Made by a program: the position numbers and the translations under genes. A model generated the notes under the pieces. It saw only the letters and a program-made list of their open reading frames with translations. It was not told the origin of the DNA and searched no databases. A stretch of DNA of 11,110 nt from assembly GCA_947371645.1 (NCBI GenBank), contig CANBQJ010000118.1, positions 1 to 11,110 on the forward strand, read 5' to 3'. Positions within the stretch are counted from its first letter, which is position 1. Each line of letters starts with the position of its first letter. This document shows positions 1 through 6,754 of the stretch, in pieces. This stretch comes from Burkholderiales bacterium (GTDB lineage Bacteria > Pseudomonadota > Gammaproteobacteria > Burkholderiales > Burkholderiaceae).

Positions 1-14
1 GCATCGGGCACATG

Positions 15-46
15 AAAAAAAACCGACTGGCCATGCAGCCAGTCGG
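15..46 (-). terminator. Factor-independent terminator facing left
   Basis: A perfect 9-bp inverted repeat (23-31 with 38-46) encloses a 6-nt loop. On the minus strand it is followed directly by eight T residues (A tract 15-22 on the plus strand), the classic intrinsic terminator layout. There is no T tract on the plus-strand side, so it acts on a transcript coming from the right. No convincing minus-strand gene lies just upstream of it, so what it terminates is unknown. Confidence 0.75.
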
Positions 47-519
47 TGCCTGATGAGCGTGCACAAGCACCCCCATCTTTGCGCGATCGCTCACTTTGTG
101 CCCGCCCCCCGTGTTGTATCGCACGTTGGTGGTCGGGCAACCCGCTCCCCACTTTTCCTCCCCGAGCTGGGCCTTGACCCGCTCGCATCTTCTTATGGGT
201 CCTCCTGAGGTGAATCGACGGCGCGTCATGTCAAATGGCGCACCATGCATATCGGCGTGATCTGTTAAGACTTTCGCCGTGAAAGCGGACTATACGCAGG
301 TGACTGGGGCTTGATCCCCCCCGCAAGGGGGAGGCGTTGTAAGCATCTGCAAGGAGTGCAAGCCTCCTGGCCGCAAACCATGGGTTAACCCGAACTGCTT
401 GGCCGCCATCCACCGCATCCTGAAACATCTGATTGCATTGACCCCCAGCGATGGGGAGGCCAGCTGTGGGAGGCCTCGGCCAGAATCCCCGGTCATACAA
501 AAATCAATCAGGTGGACAC
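47..519. other. Intergenic region upstream of vgrG with several hairpins, no convincing gene
   Basis: No ORF here has family resemblance or a good ribosome-binding site at sensible spacing. Visible structure includes a short hairpin at 271-285, a C5/G5 hairpin around 316-331, a perfect 10-bp palindrome at 382-391, a CCCC/GGGG hairpin at 442-456, and a 6-bp GAGGCC/GGCCTC stem at 456-477. The last two share bases near 456, so they probably compete. The vgrG promoter must lie here or further left, but I see no good sigma-70 pair. On the minus strand two frames stay open to the left edge, one beginning with ATG at 229. Both run through the terminator, which argues against coding. Confidence 0.5.
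510..515 (+). promoter_or_regulatory. Ribosome-binding site that sets the vgrG start
   Basis: AGGTGG lies four bases before ATG 520. It favours this start over the upstream in-frame ATG at 451 and the internal ATG at 532. Confidence 0.55.
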
Positions 520-3500
520 ATGTCTCTTCCCATGTCGGGCGGCGCCTTGCCGCAGGCCGGCCCCTTGCCCGTCGGCAGCACCTTGCGCAGCCTGGGCGAC
601 GGCCTGGCCAGCCGCCTGGCGGCCGAACTCCACATTGGCCAGGCCACCCGCCTCATCCAGCTGGACACCGCATTGGCCGCCGGCACCCTGGCGGTCGAAC
701 GCTTCACGCTGCACGAAGCCGTGCACGCGCATGAGCCCCTGCGGGCCGACATCGACGCCCTGAGCACCAACGCCCACCTCTCGCTCAAGGCCCTGATGGG
801 CGAGCAGCTCACCCTGCGCCTGCAACTGGCAGACGGCAGCTGGCGCGCCTGGCACGGCTACGTGGCCCAGGCCGCGCAACTGGGCGCCGACGGTGGCCTT
901 GGGCGCTACCGCCTGCGCCTGGTCGCCTTCACGCACTGGTTGCAGCTGCGTCGCGACACCCGCATCTTCCAGGACCAGACCGCCGCCGACATCATCGACG
1001 CCGTGCTGGGCGCCTGCCCGCAGGCCCACTTCAAGCTGGACCTGGCCGAGCGCGGGCCCGTGCGCGCCATCACCACCCAGTACCGCGAGACCGACTGGGA
1101 CTTTGCCACGCGCCTGATGGCCGAAGAGGGCTGGAGCTGGCGCCTGACGCACGACGCTGCCGACGGCGCCGATCGCGCGGCCAAGGCCAGGCCTGAGGGC
1201 AAGGCCCAGGCCCAGGCCCGCCACACCCTGGTCATCTTTGACGCCCAGGCCCAACGCCCCGATCTGGGCCCGCTGGCCTTTGCCCGGCCCGACATCCGCG
1301 GCGGTGGTGGCGGCTTGAGCGCCACCCTGGCGTCCATGGCCAGTGGCCTGGGCATCGGCGCTGGCACCGGGCCCGTGGCCCAGGCTGCCGCGCAGCTCTT
1401 CGGCCTGCAAAACGGCCTGGCGCGCGACACCATCACCGCCTGGAGCCCGGGCCAGCAGATCGGCCCCAACGCCGTCACCCTGGCCGCCTGGGACGAGCGC
1501 CAGCTCCGCGGCGTCGGCGCGCAAGCCACCGCCGACATCGACCTGGGCCAGGCGCCCATGCTGGAGCACTACCTGGGACAGGGCGAACGCGCCCATGCCG
1601 ATGGTCGGGTGGACGCCGCCCAGAGCGGCAGCACCGACGTGGCCGAACGCCGCGCCCAGGCCCATGTGGCCGCCCACCAGCTGGCCCAGCACCGCCACCA
1701 GGGCCAAGGCGCCGTGAGGCAACTCAGCGAAGGCGCCACCTTCACCCTCACCGGCCACAGCCTGTCTGCCTTGCCCGGTGCCGACCAGGCCCAGGCCCGC
1801 TTCACCGCCACCACCATCGTCCACGAGGCGGCCAACAACCTGGGCGCCCAGGCCGCACGGGTGCTGCAGGCCACCGACGTGGATCAGGGCAGCTACCGCA
1901 ACGCCTTCACTGCGGTGCCCGCCAGTGCCCGCCTGCTGCCCCCGCCGCCCCTGCGCCCCACCGTGTCAGGCCCGCAGACCGCCGTGGTCATGGCCGCGAA
2001 CGGCGAGCCCCTCACCACCGACCGCGACGGCCGCATCCGCATCCAGTTCGCCTGGCAGCGCGGCGCAGCGCCCTTGGCTGGTGCCTTGGGCGCCCCCGCC
2101 ACGCCCGCCGGTGCCGAGACCGGCCATGCCCCGGGCGACGCGCGCAGCGGCACCTGGGTGCGCGTCGCGCAAAGCGTGGCCGGCCCCAACTGGGGCGCTG
2201 TGTTCACGCCCCGCGCCGGCACCGAGGTGCTGGTGGACTTCATCGACGGCGACATCGACCGCCCCCTCGTCATCGGCCAGCTGCACAACGGCGCCCACGA
2301 CCTGCCCTGGCCTGCGGGCGTGGACGCCGGCGCCAACCACCCCGGCACCGTGTCGGGCTGGCACAGCCCCAACCTGGACGGCGGCGGCGCCAACCAGTGG
2401 CTCATCGACGACGCCACCGGCCAGCTGCGCATGCGCCTGGCCAGCCACGGCGCCACCACCGGCCACAGCGAACTCACGCTGGGCCACATCATCCAGCAAG
2501 GGGCACTGGGCGGCGCCGGCCAGGCCCAGCGCGGCCAGTGGCTGGGCGAAGGCTTCTACGGCCACACCGACGGCTGGGCCGTGGTGCGCGCCGGCCAGGG
2601 CCTGCTGCTGAGTACGTCGGCGCGCCCCGCCCAAGGCAGCAGCGTGGCCGGCACCCAGATGGACGCGGCCGAAGCCGTGAGCCAGCTGCATGCGGCCCGT
2701 CAGCTGGGCGAAGCGCTGAGCCAAAGCGCCCGCCAGCAAGGCGCGCTGGGCCTGGCCAGCCACGATGCCGATCAGGCCCTGCCGCAGCACGCAGACGCCA
2801 TGGATCCGAAGGCCCAGGGCCACTACACCGCTGCGGTGGGCGGGCAAGAGGCGAAGAAGGCACAGCCGGGCGGCCGCACGCTGCAAGACCCGGTGGAGCG
2901 CTTCGCCAAGCCCTTGCTGCACCTGGACACGCCGTCCAGCGCCATGTTCGTCACCCCGGCCAGCTTTGCGTCGTTCAGCGGGCAAGACAGCAGCCTGGCC
3001 ACGATGGGCGACGCACAGTTCACCAGCGCCCACACTTTCAGCAGCGTCAGCGGCCAGGCCACCAGCCTGTATACGCACGGTGGCGGCATCAAGGCCATCA
3101 CGGCCAAGGCGAACCTGAGCCTGCGGGCGCACACGGACGCGCAGCAGATCTGGTCAGACCAGGACCTGACGGTGCAAAGCACCACGGACGAGGTGAGGAT
3201 TCAGGCCAGCGGCAGCATCACGCTCACCGCAGGGCAAAGCCAGATTCAGCTCAAGGGCGGGGACATCACCTTCATGTGTCCGGGGACGTGGACGGTGAAG
3301 GGGGCTGCGCATGATTGGGGGGCGGGAGGGGCGCAGTCCGCGACGCTCAGTCAATTGCCTCAAGGGATCGCAAACTTGGATGCTGGCGCTTCACCCCTCA
3401 CTATTGAATATGGGCTGGAGGTCGATGTGGGTTCGTTCTTCACCGTTGATCCGGAGTTGCAAGGTGCCCGCGTCGAGGTGTGGACCATTGGCGACACACC

Positions 3501-3648
3501 TCACCTGTTGGCGCAAGAACGTATTGATGACATCGGCCGATCTGGCCTGATCCGAAGCCACACCTCCGAAAAGGTTGAGGTTGTGGTGGGCGAAGGCGAG
3601 TGGTACGACATTGAAGATGTCCAGCACGAGGAAAACAACCCATCATGA
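520..3648 (+). CDS. vgrG: Type VI secretion spike protein VgrG with C-terminal cargo extension
   Basis: VgrG trimers cap the T6SS tube and carry effectors into neighbouring cells. The 1042-aa protein has a gp27-like N-terminal part with the typical YRETDWDF at 188-195. A gp5-like OB fold spans about 480-592 (GRIRIQF at 504-510, GTWVRVAQ at 544-551, FIDGDIDRPLVIGQLHN at 574-590). Long DUF2345-type beta-rich regions run from about 617 to 935. A Gly/Ala-rich insertion at about 259-301 interrupts the N-terminal part. The last ~105 residues are a separate extension with visibly lower GC than the rest of the gene, likely the cargo-binding domain. I chose ATG 520 because AGGTGG at 510-515 precedes it; the in-frame ATG at 451 would add 23 residues with no family resemblance. 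The stop overlaps the next start (ATGA). No T6SS structural genes are in the window, so this is an orphan vgrG locus. Confidence 0.95.
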   Translation: MSLPMSGGALPQAGPLPVGSTLRSLGDGLASRLAAELHIGQATRLIQLDTALAAGTLAVERFTLHEAVHAHEPLRADIDALSTNAHLSLKALMGEQLTLRLQLADGSWRAWHGYVAQAAQLGADGGLGRYRLRLVAFTHWLQLRRDTRIFQDQTAADIIDAVLGACPQAHFKLDLAERGPVRAITTQYRETDWDFATRLMAEEGWSWRLTHDAADGADRAAKARPEGKAQAQARHTLVIFDAQAQRPDLGPLAFARPDIRGGGGGLSATLASMASGLGIGAGTGPVAQAAAQLFGLQNGLARDTITAWSPGQQIGPNAVTLAAWDERQLRGVGAQATADIDLGQAPMLEHYLGQGERAHADGRVDAAQSGSTDVAERRAQAHVAAHQLAQHRHQGQGAVRQLSEGATFTLTGHSLSALPGADQAQARFTATTIVHEAANNLGAQAARVLQATDVDQGSYRNAFTAVPASARLLPPPPLRPTVSGPQTAVVMAANGEPLTTDRDGRIRIQFAWQRGAAPLAGALGAPATPAGAETGHAPGDARSGTWVRVAQSVAGPNWGAVFTPRAGTEVLVDFIDGDIDRPLVIGQLHNGAHDLPWPAGVDAGANHPGTVSGWHSPNLDGGGANQWLIDDATGQLRMRLASHGATTGHSELTLGHIIQQGALGGAGQAQRGQWLGEGFYGHTDGWAVVRAGQGLLLSTSARPAQGSSVAGTQMDAAEAVSQLHAARQLGEALSQSARQQGALGLASHDADQALPQHADAMDPKAQGHYTAAVGGQEAKKAQPGGRTLQDPVERFAKPLLHLDTPSSAMFVTPASFASFSGQDSSLATMGDAQFTSAHTFSSVSGQATSLYTHGGGIKAITAKANLSLRAHTDAQQIWSDQDLTVQSTTDEVRIQASGSITLTAGQSQIQLKGGDITFMCPGTWTVKGAAHDWGAGGAQSATLSQLPQGIANLDAGASPLTIEYGLEVDVGSFFTVDPELQGARVEVWTIGDTPHLLAQERIDDIGRSGLIRSHTSEKVEVVVGEGEWYDIEDVQHEENNPS

Positions 3649-4865
3649 GCAACTGGCAAAATTTTCTCGACGAACTGTTTGCTGACAAACACAAACCTGG
3701 CAAGGTGCTGATTTGCTTTGTCAATCGGTACCTGGAGGGCCTCGACGGCATTCGCTACAAAATCCGCCATGACGGTATCGAGCGCACCGGCACCACAACA
3801 GTGAAAAACTTCGGCATTGAATTGACACCGCGCAGCTTGAAACCCATTGAAACTTATGTCTGGTCCCGCAAGGCGGGCACATACAAGAAGCTTGACGACG
3901 TGATCCCTGAACCAGGCCGTAAAAAGTTGGTGCGCAAGGTCCTGAAGACGTTCAAAACCGCAGCCATGACTGAGCTTTTGACAAACACGCCACCAAAATC
4001 GCGGCCGACACAACCGGCCGCAGCACCTGCGCCCGCCCCAACACCCACAGCACCTCAGGGAGTTACGCCCACGCAGCAGAAAAACGAGAGTGAACAGCCT
4101 CAGATTAAGGTCGATCGAACCGTGCCAGGGGAGATCACAGTGTCACAGCTGCGAAAAATATTTCCGCTCAATCGCGGCAACCCCAGTGATGCGCACTTGC
4201 AAGCGGTTGCCGACGAACTCAATACCGATTTAGCCAAGTTTCACCTCGACTCACCGTTGCAACGGGCTCATTTTTTTGGGCAAATCAAGCAAGAGGCTGG
4301 GCCACGCCTGTCGGGCGACGCAGAAAGCTTGAACTACGCACCCGAGGGTCTGATTGCGACTTTCGGCTATTACCAAAGGCACAGGCGCGAGGCACAGCTA
4401 GACGGTCGCGTTGGGACCCGCGCGGCAAGGCAGCAGATTATCGCGAACAAGGTGTATGGCCCAGATGGTGCCGGGCCAACCCTGGGCAATGATCGCTCTT
4501 CGCCTGACGACGGATGGGATTTCAGAGGGCGCGGAATGAAGCAACTCACAGGCAGAGACAATTACCAACGATTCACTGACAAGCATGCGCGCATTTGGGG
4601 TGGCACAGTGGACTTTGTGGCTTCACCAAATTTGCTCTCACAGATGCCGTATGCGATACGCTCTGCGGTGGTTTTTTGGGTTGACAAAAAATGCTACGAA
4701 AAAGCGGCCCAAGGAATATCTGATACAGATATCGATGCCGTCACGCGGGTTGTCAATGCGGGTGAGTTGCGCAACTTCAATAGCGGCTCATATAGAGATA
4801 ACAGCAAAAATCCTGTGCTCAAAAGGCGTTCTAATGTTAAATTGGCATATGCGGCATTTACATAA
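3645..4865 (+). CDS. T6SS cargo effector: GH19-like peptidoglycan hydrolase with N-terminal VgrG-linked domain
   Basis: This 406-aa protein has no signal peptide, as expected for T6SS cargo. Residues 1 to about 113 form a probably beta-rich domain of unknown function (KIRHDGIERTG, then ETYVWSRKAG). A Pro/Ala/Thr linker follows at about 116-139. From about 160 to 406 it resembles glycoside hydrolase 19-like lysozymes/chitinases. The helix HFFGQIKQEAG (209-219) supplies the likely catalytic acid E217, with D225 or E227 as the second acidic residue before LNYAPEGL. The family hallmark WDFRGRGMKQLTGRDNY is at 291-307. Such domains cut the glycan backbone of peptidoglycan or chitin; beside vgrG, peptidoglycan of a rival's periplasm is the expected target. 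ATG 3645 overlaps the vgrG stop by four bases, implying coupled translation and equal dosage. GC is lower than in the main body of vgrG. The domain call is solid; the antibacterial role is inference from context. Confidence 0.88.
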   Translation: MSNWQNFLDELFADKHKPGKVLICFVNRYLEGLDGIRYKIRHDGIERTGTTTVKNFGIELTPRSLKPIETYVWSRKAGTYKKLDDVIPEPGRKKLVRKVLKTFKTAAMTELLTNTPPKSRPTQPAAAPAPAPTPTAPQGVTPTQQKNESEQPQIKVDRTVPGEITVSQLRKIFPLNRGNPSDAHLQAVADELNTDLAKFHLDSPLQRAHFFGQIKQEAGPRLSGDAESLNYAPEGLIATFGYYQRHRREAQLDGRVGTRAARQQIIANKVYGPDGAGPTLGNDRSSPDDGWDFRGRGMKQLTGRDNYQRFTDKHARIWGGTVDFVASPNLLSQMPYAIRSAVVFWVDKKCYEKAAQGISDTDIDAVTRVVNAGELRNFNSGSYRDNSKNPVLKRRSNVKLAYAAFT

Positions 4866-5574
4866 TTATTTGATAGGTACTAGCCTGTTTGTCGCCGCCT
4901 TTTCAGGCTGTGCGCAAGCTGAAGATTTCCGGCTGCTCCCCAAAACTGAGCAGGCCGTCGCCAAGGATGCCGTGTCCAATGCATACACGAAGGCGGTACT
5001 CCCGTTTGCCAAGGCCAGGACCGCATCCCTGAATGGACGAAGTTCAGCCCCTCAGATATTTCTTGAGCAGTCTGCGTTCGTTTGGGATTTAAATGGTGAA
5101 AAGCTCATTGCAATGGTGGGGGCCATAGGCGATGATGTATCGCCACTTGCAAAGTGTGACATGGATCCGTCCAATCCATTTGACGACAAATGCGACTGGG
5201 CACGCTGGCGCAGTTCCACCTGCTATCTATTCGTGAACAAGATTACGGGCGAGATGATCGGGGCGTATCGAATTAAATCATATGACCGTGCCTGGGGTTT
5301 TCGCGGTCGGCCTCGCTGCTCAGGAGTCTTGGCGGTATCTGAATCAAAAGTTAAGCCCGACGGCATGCTGCTTACTTTGAGCTTTAGCGACAGCATGGCA
5401 GATGCGGATGTAGAAAATGACCATCCACTCAAGACAGACTCATTTCTATTTACTCCAATCAAGAACGATTCACGCTTGTCTTTTGTACAAGAAATTGACT
5501 GTTTAGCGCAACAGCCCGAGGCTTCAACGGTAGTAAAGGCTCGAGAATTATTAAAATCTTGCCCCAAGCGCTGA
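4834..5574 (+). CDS. Putative periplasmic immunity protein for the GH19-like effector
   Basis: I do not recognise the family. The 246-aa product starts with a basic, then hydrophobic segment (HNYLIGTSLFVAAFSGCAQA, 10-29), an export signal. Cleavage could occur after A29 (signal peptidase I), or C26 could be lipidated, although FSGC is an imperfect lipobox. The mature part has six cysteines, an even number that fits disulfide bonds outside the cytoplasm. It follows the effector directly: ATG 4834 lies inside the effector's 3' end (32-base overlap), with AAGG about 7 bases upstream. ATG 4849 is an alternative start that keeps the signal. A periplasmic product encoded straight after a secreted cell-wall hydrolase is the standard position of a cognate T6SS immunity gene. 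Function is inferred from position and export only. Local GC is low: one sampled line is about 43%. Confidence 0.7.
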   Translation: MLNWHMRHLHNYLIGTSLFVAAFSGCAQAEDFRLLPKTEQAVAKDAVSNAYTKAVLPFAKARTASLNGRSSAPQIFLEQSAFVWDLNGEKLIAMVGAIGDDVSPLAKCDMDPSNPFDDKCDWARWRSSTCYLFVNKITGEMIGAYRIKSYDRAWGFRGRPRCSGVLAVSESKVKPDGMLLTLSFSDSMADADVENDHPLKTDSFLFTPIKNDSRLSFVQEIDCLAQQPEASTVVKARELLKSCPKR

Positions 5575-5810
5575 CAAGCATGAAAAACACATGCCAGGCA
5601 TTCATTAAATATCTTTGGCCAACCCAAGAATCCTGAATAGGTAACCCGCCCAGAGCAACTCGCATGCCATTGATTTGCAATGTGATTTTGGCTAGATCGT
5701 GGTGAGATATTTGCAAGAAAACAAATGCTGCCCACGGCGCACGGTGCAGCCATTCCCAACTGCCTATGGGCTGTTCAAAGCCCCCTATTGCAAGCCGGTG
5801 TACCTGCAGA
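5575..5810. other. Intergenic stretch with broken reading frames
   Basis: Low-GC tract between the immunity gene and the next small ORF. On the plus strand, ATG 5580 opens an 18-codon frame ending at 5636. The same frame continues past two stops (5634-5636 and one near 5700) into the small secreted ORF at 5811. Overlapping minus-strand frames exist here but their translations do not look like a protein family. I see no clear terminator or promoter. It may be the remains of an older gene. Confidence 0.4.
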
Positions 5811-6029
5811 ATGAGAAAATTGATTTGTGTTGCGGCCCTGGTGTTTTGCATCCCAAGCTCACTACAGGCCAAGGATTGGGTGAAAAGGTGCACGGCGGCA
5901 TCCTTCGCGAACGCCAAGGCTAGTTTCCACGAATCTTTTACCGACGACAGTTGCGATCTGATGACTTGGCACTTAGCCGGGCAGTTGCCTACTGCAGTAA
6001 ATCCGACCACGCTGTCATTTGCATACTGA
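5811..6029 (+). CDS. Small exported protein, possibly a remnant or extra immunity protein
   Basis: This 72-aa ORF begins with a textbook signal peptide: MRK, a hydrophobic core, then SSLQA before KDW, with likely cleavage after residue 20. The mature part is only about 52 residues and has two cysteines. No good ribosome-binding site precedes ATG 5811. The next forward frame is open from 5924 to 6151 and could once have continued the protein, which would make this a frameshifted gene. It lies downstream of the effector and putative immunity gene in the same low-GC tract. No family is recognised. It may be an active small immunity-type protein, a decayed one, or a chance signal-like ORF. Confidence 0.4.
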   Translation: MRKLICVAALVFCIPSSLQAKDWVKRCTAASFANAKASFHESFTDDSCDLMTWHLAGQLPTAVNPTTLSFAY

Positions 6030-6170
6030 GTCCGTTCTCAGGTTTGGGCTCCAGCGGGAGTTTTCAGGGCGTCGCTGGTTTGATTGCCGTGAAAATGCCG
6101 CATGGTCAGACGCCATTGCGTGTCGAAGGTGCCATCGTTCGGGTGCGGTGAGCGACCTCGGATCACCCCC

Positions 6171-6176
6171 TAAGAT
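6171..6176 (+). promoter_or_regulatory. Candidate -10 element (TAAGAT) for a leaderless mRNA
   Basis: TAAGAT is five of six matches to the sigma-70 -10 consensus and sits in a C-rich tract. Transcription would start about 6-7 bases later, at 6182-6183, which is the A of the ATG. No ribosome-binding site is present, consistent with a leaderless message. The -35 region (around 6148-6153) is poor. Confidence 0.4.
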
Positions 6177-6182
6177 CCCCCC

Positions 6183-6689
6183 ATGACCTCCAACGCCCTC
6201 CCCGACACCGCCCCTGATCCCGCGGAAGCCATCCACGAACCCCGCCTCTGGCGAGACAAGGGCTGGACCGCCCAGGTCATCAAGAACGAGGACGACGAAG
6301 GTTGGGCCGTGGCGATGATCAGGGACGGCGAGCCCGAGCCCGCGCTGGTCGGCCCCTGGACCATGGGCCGCGACAAGAAGAACCCCAAGCCGCTGGACGT
6401 CAACGCCTTCAACACGCTGGTGAAAACCGCGTCCGAGGTGATCCGCCGGCACGAGCAGTCGCTGCATGCGGCCCTGCACAAGAGTGTGGTGGTGCGCACG
6501 GCGCAAGCGCGGCTGACCATTCAGCTCGACATCGTGCCGGACGACGATGAGCCCTATGCGATGTTGTCGGCGCTGGACGAGGCCGGTGATGAGCTCGCCC
6601 GGGTGCGGGTCGCGGCCAGCTTCAAGTTGACGGCGGACAGCGCCGAAGCCTGGATCGCGCAAGACTTCGCCAGGCCCAGCAGCCGCTGA
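6183..6689 (+). CDS. Conserved protein of unknown function
   Basis: A 168-aa, probably cytoplasmic protein with no signal peptide, membrane segment or recognisable enzyme motif. It has a high-GC, normally biased reading frame. The first part is rich in Trp and acidic residues (LWRDKGWTAQVIKNEDDEGWAVAMIRDG). The middle (NAFNTLVKTASEVIRRHEQSLHAALH) is predicted helical, and the last third alternates in a beta-like way. ATG 6183 has no Shine-Dalgarno sequence and sits just after a candidate -10, so it may be leaderless. It is the first GC-rich gene after the T6SS cassette and marks the return to core-like sequence. It converges with the minus-strand operon ending at 6755. Confidence 0.8.
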   Translation: MTSNALPDTAPDPAEAIHEPRLWRDKGWTAQVIKNEDDEGWAVAMIRDGEPEPALVGPWTMGRDKKNPKPLDVNAFNTLVKTASEVIRRHEQSLHAALHKSVVVRTAQARLTIQLDIVPDDDEPYAMLSALDEAGDELARVRVAASFKLTADSAEAWIAQDFARPSSR

Positions 6690-6720
6690 GCCGGGCCTGG
6701 CCGGGCCGAACTCGGCTCAG
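6686..6720. terminator. Hairpin between convergent genes, possible two-way terminator
   Basis: An 8-bp inverted repeat (CTGAGCCG at 6686-6693 with CGGCTCAG at 6713-6720) encloses a very GC-rich loop. It overlaps the stop of the plus-strand gene and lies 35 bases past the last minus-strand stop. Neither side has a T run, so factor-independent termination is uncertain. Confidence 0.4.
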
Positions 6721-6754
6721 CCCTTCAAGCTGAAGCGCAAGTTATAGCGAAGGC

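Noticed and set aside
451..519. Extended VgrG N-terminus from ATG 451
   Set aside because: The added 23 residues have no VgrG resemblance and the region holds hairpins; ATG 520 has the ribosome-binding site.
508..1824. Long minus-strand ORF (438 aa) opposite vgrG
   Set aside because: Its translation is Gly/Ala/Gln/Val-rich with no family features. It is a shadow of the GC-rich vgrG frame, which is clearly real.
1966..3132. Minus-strand ORF (388 aa) opposite vgrG, plus several shorter overlapping frames
   Set aside because: Same composition artefact; the opposite strand encodes the OB-fold and DUF2345 regions of VgrG.
4585..4833. Upstream extension of the immunity ORF
   Set aside because: It lies in the conserved part of the effector in another frame. 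The export signal starts only at 4834 or 4849.
5223..6010. Two overlapping minus-strand ORFs (178 and 183 aa)
   Set aside because: They overlap each other and the immunity gene and show no domain or signal. The low-GC tract gives long chance frames.
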